A stretch of 13,959 bases of DNA from Caulobacterales bacterium (lineage in GTDB: Bacteria; Pseudomonadota; Alphaproteobacteria; Caulobacterales; Caulobacteraceae). The stretch is taken from contig CANKEA010000007.1 in NCBI GenBank assembly GCA_947480815.1, positions 1 to 13,959 of the forward strand, given 5' to 3'. Shown here one piece after another: positions 1 through 6,863 of this stretch. Below the pieces are notes generated by a model. The model was given only the letters and a program-made list of their open reading frames with translations. It searched no databases and had not been told where the DNA came from. Within the stretch, counting starts at the first letter, position 1. Each line of letters opens with the position of its first letter. Position numbers and translations under genes: made by a program.

Positions 1-2
1 GC

Positions 3-284
3 CGTTTTGATAAGGGCCATGAGGTGGAATTGCCCTCGATCCGCAAGATCAAGGTGCCGCCATCGGCCTATCTCAAGCGTATCTGGTAAGACTGCATTAT
101 ATCCACCGCAGACGCCCTGAACTATCTGGTCAAGATCGTGGGCGTAGATCGTGTTCTTTACGGAACTGACTATCCGCACTGGGTGCACGACATGGCGGGG
201 TCGTGGACGCATACGGGCGACATGCCAACGCAACAGCGGGACGCCATTCGGGGCGGGAACGCGCAGACGCTGTTCGGTCTGTAG
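3..284 (+). pseudogene. 3' end of an amidohydrolase-2 family gene with an in-frame stop
   Basis: The frame beginning at base 3 reads as the C-terminus of an amidohydrolase-2 (TIM-barrel metal-dependent hydrolase/decarboxylase) protein, ending at TAG 282-284. Visible marks are VDRVLYGTDYPHW, the usual G(S/T)DYP motif carrying the metal-ligand Asp, and a closing RGGNAQTLFGL, the family's typical final helix. The frame is interrupted by TAA at 87-89, between PSAYLKRIW and DCIISTADALNYL. Related proteins usually have an aromatic residue here (W-Y/F-D), so one base change of a TAC or TAT codon would explain the stop. The reading frame is the same on both sides, so this is a nonsense change and not a frameshift. 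The 5' part lies outside the window, and the substrate cannot be told. The alternative is a base-call error in a live gene. Confidence 0.7.
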
Positions 285-366
285 GCACCTTCCAGCCACA
301 CCCAAAGTTAACGCCTGTCAGTGCGGTGAGGGTGGCGAAAATTGTAAGGAGCGCCTACAGGTGTCG

Positions 367-541
367 ATGGCGGGCCTTGCTGCGGCTCTCGTCGAAGGCA
401 ACCATATTCCTGTGACCTTAATTCACTCTACGGGATCTGTACCTATTCGTGGCCGTGGCTGCGAGTACACGGAGCCCACCTGTTACGACAGGTCCGAGGG
501 AATTGAACCGTCCTTCACGGCTCTTGCGGCGCCGCCACCTT
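367..541 (+). ncRNA. ssrS: 6S RNA (ssrS), alphaproteobacterial type
   Basis: 6S RNA binds the housekeeping RNA polymerase holoenzyme by mimicking an open promoter. The stretch lies directly upstream of the 5-formyltetrahydrofolate cyclo-ligase gene, the classic partner of 6S RNA in proteobacteria. The 3' half has the alphaproteobacterial 6S look: an apical hairpin ACCTGT-TACG-ACAGGT (478-493), then an A/T-containing single-stranded-looking segment (GGAATTGAACCGTCC), then a closing G/C-rich 3' strand. TGGCGG at 368-373 can pair with CCGCCA at 532-537, giving a terminal stem and a transcript of roughly 175 nt. A second possible pairing is AGGTG 359-363 with CACCT 536-540, so the ends are approximate. 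I recognised this by pattern and did not compute a covariance score. No convincing promoter was seen. Confidence 0.75.
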
Positions 542-562
542 ATACCCCTTCTCGACGGCCCG

Positions 563-1129
563 ATGCTGCGCGCTGCTGACGCCAAACAGGTCCTGCGCGC
601 TACCTTGCTGGATCACCGAAAGGGTTTGGCCGCGGCCCATCCCGATGCAGGGAACACAGCGGCATCGCTGGCACCACCCGAACTCTATGGTTTCAAATGT
701 GCCGCGGGTTATCACCCGATCCGCGCCGAGATCGATCCGGCCCCGCTAATGCGGGCCCTGGCCGCCAGAGGCGTGGCCCTCTGCCTGCCCAGTGCTCGCC
801 CTGGGCAGGCGCTGGACTTCCGGCATTGGTCGCCGGGCGATCCACTCAGCCGCGGCCGCTATGGCATAGAGGAGCCGCACGAGGACTCCCTGAGCGCCAC
901 GCCGGACCTGATTATCGTGCCCTTGGCCGCCTTCGATCCCGCCGGCCATCGCCTGGGATATGGCGCGGGCCATTTCGACCGCACCCTTGCAGCGCTTCGC
1001 CTCAGCGGCACGGTCTTCGCGCTGGGTCTAGCCTATGCTGAGCAGGAGGTCGCCGCCGTGCCATTCGAGCTGCATGATCAGAAGCTGGACGCGGTTCTGA
1101 CCGAAAAGGGCTATAGGCCTTTCGCATGA
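563..1129 (+). CDS. 5-formyltetrahydrofolate cyclo-ligase
   Basis: The enzyme converts 5-formyltetrahydrofolate to 5,10-methenyltetrahydrofolate with ATP, in cytoplasmic one-carbon metabolism (5-FCL/YgfA/MTHFS family). From ATG 563 the protein is 188 residues, the normal family size. The family signature is clear: PDLIIVPLAAFDPAG (about 114-128) followed by HRLGYGAGHFDR (129-140), the glycine-rich phosphate-binding segment. The C-terminus AVPFELHDQKLDAVLTEKG is also typical. The frame is open back to 449, but that extension would be read through the 6S RNA and looks non-coding, so ATG 563 is preferred. The ribosome-binding site is weak. The stop overlaps the next ATG by 4 nt (ATGA), pointing to coupling with the phosphoesterase. 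The 6S-ygfA pairing is widely conserved, and 6S RNA and this gene are often co-transcribed. Confidence 0.9.
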   Translation: MLRAADAKQVLRATLLDHRKGLAAAHPDAGNTAASLAPPELYGFKCAAGYHPIRAEIDPAPLMRALAARGVALCLPSARPGQALDFRHWSPGDPLSRGRYGIEEPHEDSLSATPDLIIVPLAAFDPAGHRLGYGAGHFDRTLAALRLSGTVFALGLAYAEQEVAAVPFELHDQKLDAVLTEKGYRPFA

Positions 1130-1947
1130 GGATTGCCTTTTTTGGAGACGTGGTCGGTCGCAGTGGGCGCGACGGCCTGGCCGACCACCTGCCGGGCCTG
1201 CGCCGTGACCTCGGCCTAGAGTTCGTGGTCATCAATGCCGAGAACGCCGCCGCCGGGTTTGGAATTACCGAGAATACCGCTCGCGAGCTGTTCGACGCCG
1301 GTGCCGACTGCCTGACGCTCGGCAATCACAGTTGGGATCAGAAGGAGGCGCTGACCTATATCGTGCGGGAGCCGCGGCTTATCCGACCGCTGAACTATCC
1401 GGTCTTGGCTGACGCCCCCGGGCGCGGGGCCAATCTATTTGAGACTAGCAGCGGCAAGTCGATCCTGGTGGTCAACCTGCTGGGCCGCGTGCACATGGAT
1501 GCACTGGACGATCCTTTCGCTGCCGTCGACAGGGTGTTGAATGATACGCCCTTGGGCAGCGTCGCTGACGCCATCCTCGTCGACATGCATTGCGAGGCGA
1601 CTAGCGAGAAGATGGCCATGGGCCATTTTTGCGACGGTCGTGCCAGCCTGGTGGTCGGCACCCACACCCATGTGCCTACGGCCGACTGTCAGATCCTGAA
1701 CGGCGGCACCGCCTATCAGACAGACGCCGGGGCCTGCGCCGACTACGACAGCGTTATCGGCAACCACAAGGACGAGCCGATCCGCCGGTTCACCACCCGC
1801 ATTTCCAAAGAGCGCTACCGTCCGGCCGACGGCGAGGCGACGGTCTGCGGACTTTACCTCGAAACCGATGACCGCACCGGCCTGGCTCGGCGCATAGAAC
1901 CCATCCGGGTCGGCGGGCGACTTAGCCGCACCGTTCCGTTGGTCTAA
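1126..1947 (+). CDS. TIGR00282/YmdB-family metallophosphoesterase
   Basis: This 273-residue calcineurin-like phosphoesterase belongs to the YmdB/TIGR00282 family; characterised members hydrolyse 2',3'-cyclic nucleotides. The two-metal site is complete: FFGDVVGRSGR (Asp8), INAEN (36-40, Glu39), LGNHSWD (Asn67-His68), DMHCEATSEK (153-162) and GTHTHVPTAD (178-187, the two His ligands). There is no signal peptide or membrane segment, so it is cytoplasmic. The start ATG overlaps the preceding stop by 4 nt (ATGA), and the two genes probably share a transcript. The true substrate in this organism is not known from sequence. Downstream the gene meets the opposite-strand RTX remnant tail to tail, 21 nt away. 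Confidence 0.9.
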   Translation: MRIAFFGDVVGRSGRDGLADHLPGLRRDLGLEFVVINAENAAAGFGITENTARELFDAGADCLTLGNHSWDQKEALTYIVREPRLIRPLNYPVLADAPGRGANLFETSSGKSILVVNLLGRVHMDALDDPFAAVDRVLNDTPLGSVADAILVDMHCEATSEKMAMGHFCDGRASLVVGTHTHVPTADCQILNGGTAYQTDAGACADYDSVIGNHKDEPIRRFTTRISKERYRPADGEATVCGLYLETDDRTGLARRIEPIRVGGRLSRTVPLV

Positions 1948-1968
1948 AGCCCGAGGGCGGCCTGCCCG

Positions 1969-2444
1969 CTAGATGAAATCGGCCAGGATCAGGGTGCTGG
2001 CCGTAACCCTGGTCATTTGCACCACCATTGACGCCAGGTTGGTGTTCGTCAGGTCGAAGAACACATAGGTGTCTGAACCGACCTGCTCGGCCACCACATC
2101 CGTTCCTGTATAGCCGGCGAAGTAGCTGTTGGCGGCGGTCTGGGCCAGGGCATAGGCCGATTGGCTGCCGCCGGTATAGATGCGCTCACCGTGCCGAGGG
2201 TGGTCTGGATCTTGTTGACCGTGACGTTGAAGTCGGTGATGACGTCCCAACCGGCAGTGGTGGCCGTGCCCGATGTGAAGGCACCGGAATAGGTGTTCGC
2301 GAGCACGAAAACGTCGTTTCCCGTTTCGCCAACCAGGGTATCGACGCCCGCGCCGCCGGTCAGCGTGTCGTTGTCGGCCGCGCCGTAGAGCACGTCGTTA
2401 CCGTTGCCGCCGCACAGACTGTCGTTGCCGCTGGTCGCCGCTCA
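1969..2444 (-). pseudogene. Degenerate C-terminal remnant of an RTX (haemolysin-type calcium-binding) protein
   Basis: Read on the minus strand, 2441-2330 encodes glycine/aspartate-rich RTX nonapeptides: [17 protein letters not shown], then [24 protein letters not shown]. These bind calcium in proteins exported by type I secretion. The frame continues through WDVITDFN and [12 protein letters not shown] to about 2180, where the sense switches to the next frame: [21 protein letters not shown], later [13 protein letters not shown] sequence, and a closing ILADFI ending at 1969. A C-terminus of this form (short hydrophobic tail ending after D-F-I/V) is typical of RTX proteins. So one indel lies within roughly 2170-2190. 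On the 5' side an in-frame TGA (2444-2442) and the yebC leader cut off the rest. The fragment has no start and no secretion genes nearby, and is judged dead. Confidence 0.75.
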
Positions 2445-2493
2445 GGGCTAAATGCCCGCCAACGCCTCGATTTGGCGAAGCAGAAGAAGCAAC

Positions 2494-3264
2494 ATGGCCG
2501 GCCATTCAAAGTTCAAGAACATCATGCACCGCAAGGGCCGCGCCGATGCGGCCCGGTCAAAGCTGTTTTCCAAACTGTCTCGCGAAATCACGGTGGCCGC
2601 CAAGGCGGGCATGCCGGACCCGAACATGAATCCGCGTCTGCGTTTGGCCGTGAATAACGCCAAGGCTGAGTCCTTGCCCAAGGACGTGATCGATCGCGCG
2701 ATCAAAAAGAGCCAGATGGGCGATGCCGCCAACTATGATGAGATCCGCTACGAGGGAGTAGGCCCTGGCGGGGTCGGTATCGTGGTCGAGGTGCTGACCG
2801 ACAATCGGAACCGCGCGGCCGCCAATGTGCGCAGTATCTTCGGCAAGATGGGCGGCAACATGGGGGCCACCGGCTCGGTGACGTTCAACTTCGATCGTGC
2901 CGGTGAGATTCGCTATCCGTCCAAGGCCGGTACCGAAGATGCCGTGATGGAGGCCGCCATCGAGGCCGGTGCCGACGACGTCGAGTCAGACATGGGCGAC
3001 GGGGTCTACGAATTCGGCGAGGGCCACACCATCTATACGGCCTTTGAAGCCCTCAACGAGGTCGCCGCCGCCCTGGAAAAGACCCTGGGACCGGCCAACA
3101 GCACCAAGATCATCTGGCGGCCGAAGAGTCTCGTGCCGGTCGCTGGCGAGCAAGCCGCTGCCCTGATGCGGCTGATTGACGGTCTCGACGAGGAAGACGA
3201 TGTCCAGGCGGTCTACGCCAACTTCGACATCAGCGATGAGGACATGGCCACCCTGGCAGGATGA
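2494..3264 (+). CDS. YebC/PmpR-family protein
   Basis: A 256-residue YebC-family protein. Family members have been described as DNA-binding regulators (PmpR), and some have more recently been tied to translation of difficult peptide stretches; which applies here cannot be told. The N-terminus [20 protein letters not shown] is nearly diagnostic. Further hallmarks are [53 protein letters not shown], the glycine-rich [17 protein letters not shown], and an acidic C-terminal end ([18 protein letters not shown]). The frame is open back to ATG 2452, but those 14 codons do not resemble the family and reach into the RTX remnant, so ATG 2494 is chosen, with a weak AGAAG upstream. It precedes ruvCAB, a neighbourhood common in many bacteria. 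The gap to ruvC is about 100 nt, and no terminator was seen in it. Confidence 0.93.
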   Translation: MAGHSKFKNIMHRKGRADAARSKLFSKLSREITVAAKAGMPDPNMNPRLRLAVNNAKAESLPKDVIDRAIKKSQMGDAANYDEIRYEGVGPGGVGIVVEVLTDNRNRAAANVRSIFGKMGGNMGATGSVTFNFDRAGEIRYPSKAGTEDAVMEAAIEAGADDVESDMGDGVYEFGEGHTIYTAFEALNEVAAALEKTLGPANSTKIIWRPKSLVPVAGEQAAALMRLIDGLDEEDDVQAVYANFDISDEDMATLAG

Positions 3265-3363
3265 TCCCTCCCTGCTTAATCGTTTAGGCGGCGGGCCTTC
3301 CCTGGCGTTAACCCATCCGCACTTTCCTCGCGTTAAAGCATGAGCGACAGTGGGGAACACATG

Positions 3364-3870
3364 ATGAACGCTGCCCCGATTCGTATCCTTGGCCTGGACC
3401 CTGGCCTGCGCCGCACCGGCTGGGGCCTGATCTCTGTGGAAGGCTCCCGCCTTAGCCATGTGGCCCATGGCGTTATCAGCCCGCCCGATGGGCTGAGCCT
3501 GGCCGAACGGCTGTTGTGGCTGTTCGAGGCCATCGAGGGCGTTATCGCCGCTCATGGCCCGCATGAAGCGGCGGTCGAGGAGACCTTCGTCAACGCCAAT
3601 CCGCAGTCGACGCTTAAGCTGGGGCAGGCCCGTGCCGCCGCCATGATCGCCCCGGCCCGCGCCGGCGTGCCCGTGGCTGAGTACGCCGCCCGTTACGTTA
3701 AAAAGGCCGTGGTCGGCACCGGCGCGGCGGACAAGTCCCAGATCGCCTTCATGGTTGCCCGGCTGCTACCCAGTAGCGGCTCGCCGACGGCGGATGCCGC
3801 CGACGCCCTGGCCGTTGCTATCACCCACGCGGGTGCGCGCCGCTCGGCCGCCCTGAGGTCTGTCGCATGA
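3364..3870 (+). CDS. ruvC: Holliday junction resolvase RuvC
   Basis: RuvC is the endonuclease that cuts Holliday junctions held by RuvAB, ending recombinational repair. From ATG 3364 it has 168 residues, the usual length. The catalytic acids are all present: Asp12 in LGLDPG, Glu72 in VEETFV, and Asp144 and Asp147 in [15 protein letters not shown]. The KSQIAFMV region and GTGAADK also match the family. Three in-frame ATGs exist (3340, 3361, 3364). A GGGGA at 3352-3356 sits 7 nt before 3364 and only 4 nt before 3361, and lies inside the longest version, so 3364 (or 3361) is favoured. The stop overlaps ruvA by 4 nt (ATGA). Confidence 0.95.
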   Translation: MNAAPIRILGLDPGLRRTGWGLISVEGSRLSHVAHGVISPPDGLSLAERLLWLFEAIEGVIAAHGPHEAAVEETFVNANPQSTLKLGQARAAAMIAPARAGVPVAEYAARYVKKAVVGTGAADKSQIAFMVARLLPSSGSPTADAADALAVAITHAGARRSAALRSVA

Positions 3871-4478
3871 TCGGGCGTCTGCGTGGCCTGCTGGCTGAGA
3901 TCGGCGAGGAGGAGGCCGTGATCGACTGCGGTGGGGTTGGCTATGTGGTGCGTCTGGGTGCCAAGACCCTGTCGCGCCTGCCGGCTCTTGGAGAAGACGT
4001 CACTCTGCAAGTTGAGAGCCAGTGGAGCGAGTCGCAGGGCCTGCGACTGTCAGGCTTCCTCACGCGAGAGGAAAAACAGGCTTTCGTCGCGCTCCATTCG
4101 ATTCAGGGTGTGGGCCCTAAGGCAGCCATGGCGGTTCTGGATGTGCTGTCACCGGCCGACCTGGCGCAGGCGGTGGCGCGCGAGGACAAGAGCGCCGTCG
4201 GCCGGGCCAATGGGGTCGGGCCGAAACTGGCCCTCCGCATCATCACCGAGTTGAAGGGCAATTCGCTGGGCGCAAGCCTGAACATCGCCTCGCCCGGCGC
4301 TGCGCCCCTCGCTCCGGCTGCACCATCGATTTCCGGCGAGGCCACGGCCGCCCTGATGGGGCTTGGTGTCAATGAAGTGCTGGCCCGCCGCGCTGTTGAC
4401 CTCGCCCTGCGCCGCCTGGGTGATGACGCGCCCTTAGCCGAGCTGATCCGGGCCGCCCTGCAGGAGACCACCCGGTGA
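3867..4478 (+). CDS. ruvA: Holliday junction branch migration protein RuvA
   Basis: RuvA is the tetrameric junction-recognition subunit that loads the RuvB motor. The 203 residues show all three domains: the N-terminal OB fold (MIGRLRG to about 64), the double helix-hairpin-helix domain ([16 protein letters not shown] at about 77-92 and [18 protein letters not shown] at about 114-131), a flexible Ala/Pro linker (about 140-155), and the C-terminal three-helix RuvB-binding domain ([19 protein letters not shown]). The acidic pin, Glu-Asp in E. coli (residues 55-56), reads WSES here, so only one acidic residue remains; this may be normal for the lineage. ATG overlaps the ruvC stop by 4 nt, and the ruvA stop overlaps the ruvB GTG by 4 nt. 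Confidence 0.96.
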   Translation: MIGRLRGLLAEIGEEEAVIDCGGVGYVVRLGAKTLSRLPALGEDVTLQVESQWSESQGLRLSGFLTREEKQAFVALHSIQGVGPKAAMAVLDVLSPADLAQAVAREDKSAVGRANGVGPKLALRIITELKGNSLGASLNIASPGAAPLAPAAPSISGEATAALMGLGVNEVLARRAVDLALRRLGDDAPLAELIRAALQETTR

Positions 4479-5509
4479 GTCGGCTGATCGAGGCCGGCGA
4501 GGGGCCCGAGCCGGCTGACAAGGCGCTGCGCCCGCAGACCCTGGCCGAGTTCGTCGGCCAGCCCAAGGCCAAGGCCAATCTGTCGGTGTTCATCGAGGCG
4601 GCCCGCCAGCGTGGCGAGGCTATGGATCATGTGCTGCTGTTTGGCCCGCCGGGGCTGGGCAAGACCACCCTGGCCCAGATCGTCGCCCGCGAACTGGGCG
4701 TGAATTTCCGTACCACCAGCGGGCCGGTTCTGGCCAAGGCCGGAGACCTGGCCGCAATCCTGACCAATCTCGAGCCGCGTGATGTTTTGTTCATCGACGA
4801 GATTCATCGCCTGTCGGCACCGGTTGAGGAAATTCTCTACCCAGCCATGGAAGATCATGTGCTGGACCTGATGATCGGTGAGGGGCCCAGTGCTCGCTCG
4901 GTGCGGATCGACCTGGCCCCCTTCACCCTGGTGGCGGCGACAACGCGGGCGGGTCTGTTGGCGACGCCGTTGCGAGACCGTTTCGGCATCCCGCTGCGGT
5001 TGGAATTCTACTCCAAGGCGGAGCTTTGCCAGGTGCTTGCCCATGCCTCACGCAAGCTGGGGCTCGACTTGAGTGCGGATGGCGCGGCAGAAATCGCCGC
5101 TCGGTCTCGGGGCACGCCGCGCGTGGCAGGCCGCTTGCTGCGCCGGGTGCGCGATTTCGCGGCTGCGGAAGGCGCTGTGGTGATCGACCAAGCGGTGGCG
5201 GCCCGTTCCCTGGCCCGGCTGGAGGTCGATCAGGCGGGGCTAGATGGCCTCGACCGCCGCTACCTCGATGCCTTGATTGGACATTACGGTGGCGGTCCTG
5301 CTGGGGTGGAAACGCTCGCCTATGCCATCGCCGAGGCGCGTGACGCGGTAGAGGATGTGATCGAGCCGTTCCTGCTGCAGCAGGGCTTCATCCAGCGTAC
5401 CCCGCGCGGCCGAATCGCTTGCGCCCGCGCCTACGAGCACATGGGACTGACCCCGCCCGCCGCGCCACCTATTGCGGGGCAGGGTGCCCTGTTCGAGGAT
5501 GAGGCATGA
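4475..5509 (+). CDS. ruvB: Holliday junction DNA helicase RuvB
   Basis: RuvB is the AAA+ hexameric motor that drives branch migration with RuvA. The 344 residues are full length. Walker A is GPPGLGKT (57-64), Walker B LFIDE (105-109), sensor 1 ATTRAG (155-160), the arginine-finger segment PLRDRFG (165-171), sensor 2 GTPRVAGR (213-220), and a C-terminal winged helix that ends near the typical FIQRTPRGR. The start is GTG at 4475, within GTGA shared with the ruvA stop, so translation is probably coupled. The ruvCAB order with back-to-back 4-nt overlaps indicates one operon. No LexA-type GTTC-N7-GTTC box was found upstream, so SOS control is not shown. Confidence 0.97.
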   Translation: MSRLIEAGEGPEPADKALRPQTLAEFVGQPKAKANLSVFIEAARQRGEAMDHVLLFGPPGLGKTTLAQIVARELGVNFRTTSGPVLAKAGDLAAILTNLEPRDVLFIDEIHRLSAPVEEILYPAMEDHVLDLMIGEGPSARSVRIDLAPFTLVAATTRAGLLATPLRDRFGIPLRLEFYSKAELCQVLAHASRKLGLDLSADGAAEIAARSRGTPRVAGRLLRRVRDFAAAEGAVVIDQAVAARSLARLEVDQAGLDGLDRRYLDALIGHYGGGPAGVETLAYAIAEARDAVEDVIEPFLLQQGFIQRTPRGRIACARAYEHMGLTPPAAPPIAGQGALFEDEA

Positions 5510-5946
5510 GTGAGCCTTCCGCCGGCCAGTTCCGCGATGGGGCCCACTGGCTTGCTGTTCGGGTTTACTACGAGGACACCGACTTCACCGGGGTGGTCTA
5601 TCACGCCAACTATCTGCGCTACATGGAGCGGGGTCGGTCGGACTTCCTGCGACTAGCGGGGGTGAATCACCAGGGTCTGCAAACGCAGTACGCCACCGCC
5701 TTCGCCATCGCCCATATGGACATCGATTTTAAGAAGCCGGCGCGGGTTGATGACGCTCTGATCGTGCGCACCGCGTTTTCGGCCCCCACGGGCGTTCGCC
5801 TCATTGCGCGCCAGTGTGTCATGCGCGATGGCGAGATTCTGGCGCAGGCGGTTGTGACCGCCGTTTGCGTTGGTCGCGATGGAAAGCCGAGTAAACCGCC
5901 CCGCTCCATGGTTGAGCTTTTGACGCCATGGTTTGCGCTTCGCTAG
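5506..5946 (+). CDS. ybgC: YbgC/tol-pal-associated acyl-CoA thioesterase
   Basis: A 146-residue hotdog-fold thioesterase of the 4-hydroxybenzoyl-CoA thioesterase/YbgC class, expected to act in the cytoplasm or at the inner membrane on acyl-CoA or acyl-ACP. The signature [25 protein letters not shown] spans about 20-44; Asp26 and His33 match the catalytic Asp and the conserved His of E. coli YbgC (same 7-residue spacing). ATG overlaps the ruvB stop by 4 nt (ATGA), so here ybgC is the last gene of the ruv transcript as well as the gene before tolQ, 102 nt away. In many proteobacteria it is the first gene of the tol cluster. Its physiological substrate is unsettled. Confidence 0.93.
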   Translation: MSEPSAGQFRDGAHWLAVRVYYEDTDFTGVVYHANYLRYMERGRSDFLRLAGVNHQGLQTQYATAFAIAHMDIDFKKPARVDDALIVRTAFSAPTGVRLIARQCVMRDGEILAQAVVTAVCVGRDGKPSKPPRSMVELLTPWFALR

Positions 5947-5949
5947 GCT
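5920..5949 (+). promoter_or_regulatory. Possible housekeeping promoter for the tol genes
   Basis: TTGACG (5920-5925) and TAGGCT (5944-5949) are separated by 18 nt. The -35 is a near-perfect sigma-70/73 element, and the -10 region reads GCTAGGCT, partly like the Caulobacter GCTANAWC form. It sits over the last codons of ybgC, about 100 nt before the tolQ ATG, in the only sizeable gap between the ruv-ybgC block and the tol block. It is seen by eye only; the -10 match is weak. Confidence 0.3.
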
Positions 5950-6048
5950 GGGGCAAGACATCGGTGACGGCTCAGGCCATAGTTTCACCATGGCTACGGT
6001 ACATTTGCGTGCCGATTCCATCGACCGGACTAAAGGAACGAACCGCCC

Positions 6049-6753
6049 ATGGATCCTTCGAACGTTACGCCGGAGACTTTCTCCTTCCTCACCCTGTTCC
6101 TTCGGGCCGACTGGGTGATCAAGGCGGTGATGACGGGTCTGGCCCTGGCCTCGCTGTGGTCTTGGGCGGTCATCATCGACAAGACCTTCCGCTTTACCTC
6201 GCTGAATGCCGCCGCGGATAAGTTCGAGGATCAAGTCTCCGGCGGGCGCAGCCTGGAGGACGTGGCGACCGAAGCGGGCGAGCGTCCGCGCCAGCCTTTG
6301 CCGCGTATGCTACAGGCGGCGCTGAAGGAATGGCGTGATGCCCGTAAGGGCGGTGGGGCGCTGGGCGAAACCCAATCGGCCTTCCTGATCCAGCGCATCG
6401 ACCGGGTCTTGGACTCCATGATCGCGCGCGAGAATGCCCGCATCGAGGAGGGCCTGGGAAGCCTCGCGATCGTCGCCACGGCCTCGCCGTTCGTGGGGTT
6501 GTTCGGCACGGTATGGGGCATCATGCATGCGTTCCAGAACATTGCGATCCAGAAAAACACCTCACTTGCCGTGGTCGCACCGGCCATTGCCGAAGCGCTG
6601 TTTGCCACCGCAATTGGTCTGGTGGCCGCCATTCCGGCCTATATCGCCTACAACAAGTTCTCGACCGACGCCGGCAAGTTCGGCGGCCGTCTGGAGGGCT
6701 TCGCCGACGATCTCTCCACCGCTATCCAGCGGCGGCTGGCCGAGCGGGTGTGA
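6049..6753 (+). CDS. tolQ: TolQ, proton-channel subunit of the Tol-Pal system
   Basis: TolQ is the inner-membrane partner of TolR, in the ExbB/MotA class; it uses the proton motive force to energise TolA during outer-membrane constriction. The 234 residues have the family layout: TM1 about 23-43, a long cytoplasmic loop with charged helices (about 44-135), TM2 about 136-158 containing ATASPFVGLFGTVWGIMHAF, and TM3 about 173-200 containing APAIAEALFATAIGLVAAIPA. These two blocks are the most conserved parts of the family. AAGGA (6033-6037) lies 11 nt before ATG 6049. The gap to the tolR/tolA frame is about 110 nt, long for a tol cluster, and holds a small ORF (see 6756-6860). Confidence 0.95.
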   Translation: MDPSNVTPETFSFLTLFLRADWVIKAVMTGLALASLWSWAVIIDKTFRFTSLNAAADKFEDQVSGGRSLEDVATEAGERPRQPLPRMLQAALKEWRDARKGGGALGETQSAFLIQRIDRVLDSMIARENARIEEGLGSLAIVATASPFVGLFGTVWGIMHAFQNIAIQKNTSLAVVAPAIAEALFATAIGLVAAIPAYIAYNKFSTDAGKFGGRLEGFADDLSTAIQRRLAERV

Positions 6754-6755
6754 GC

Positions 6756-6860
6756 ATGCCCGTCGAAGTTTGTGCGGCTTGCCGTTCGGAGCGGCTGGCT
6801 TTCTTGGACGGCGAGCCTGGTGGTGCGTCTAAGATGCAATCTGAAGCGGGGAGGCTTTAG
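6756..6860 (+). CDS. Possible 34-residue small ORF between tolQ and tolR
   Basis: ATG 6756 begins 2 nt after the tolQ stop, and the frame ends at TAG 6858-6860, 3 nt before the tolR GTG. The peptide opens MPVEVCAACRSERLAFLDGE and has one Cys-x-x-Cys pair; it resembles nothing I recognise. Its position, filling the whole gap and stopping at the next start, would suit a translationally coupled spacer ORF. No clear ribosome-binding site precedes it, and the sequence could simply be an intergenic stretch that happens to be open. Treat as doubtful. Confidence 0.2.
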   Translation: MPVEVCAACRSERLAFLDGEPGGASKMQSEAGRL

Positions 6861-6863
6861 CCG

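Noticed and set aside
87..89. Recoded stop in the amidohydrolase frame
   Set aside because: TAA is not a selenocysteine or pyrrolysine codon, and no recoding element is expected; nonsense mutation or read error is simpler.
449..562. N-terminal extension of the cyclo-ligase
   Set aside because: The added 38 residues fall inside the 6S RNA and do not resemble the family; ATG 563 gives the normal length.
151..579. 142-residue open frame over the amidohydrolase tail and the 6S region
   Set aside because: It is in a different frame from the recognisable amidohydrolase C-terminus and runs through the structured RNA; its composition is not protein-like.
2452..2493. Earlier ATG for yebC
   Set aside because: The 14 extra residues do not match the very conserved MAGHSKFKN start.
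3265..3363. LexA (SOS) operator before ruvC
   Set aside because: No GTTC-N7-GTTC direct repeat is present here or before yebC. Two GCGTTAA copies (about 3305 and 3331) are present but match no operator I know.
4103..5044. 313-residue minus-strand ORF opposite ruvA and ruvB
   Set aside because: It is antisense to two well-recognised genes; in high-GC DNA such long shadow frames are common.
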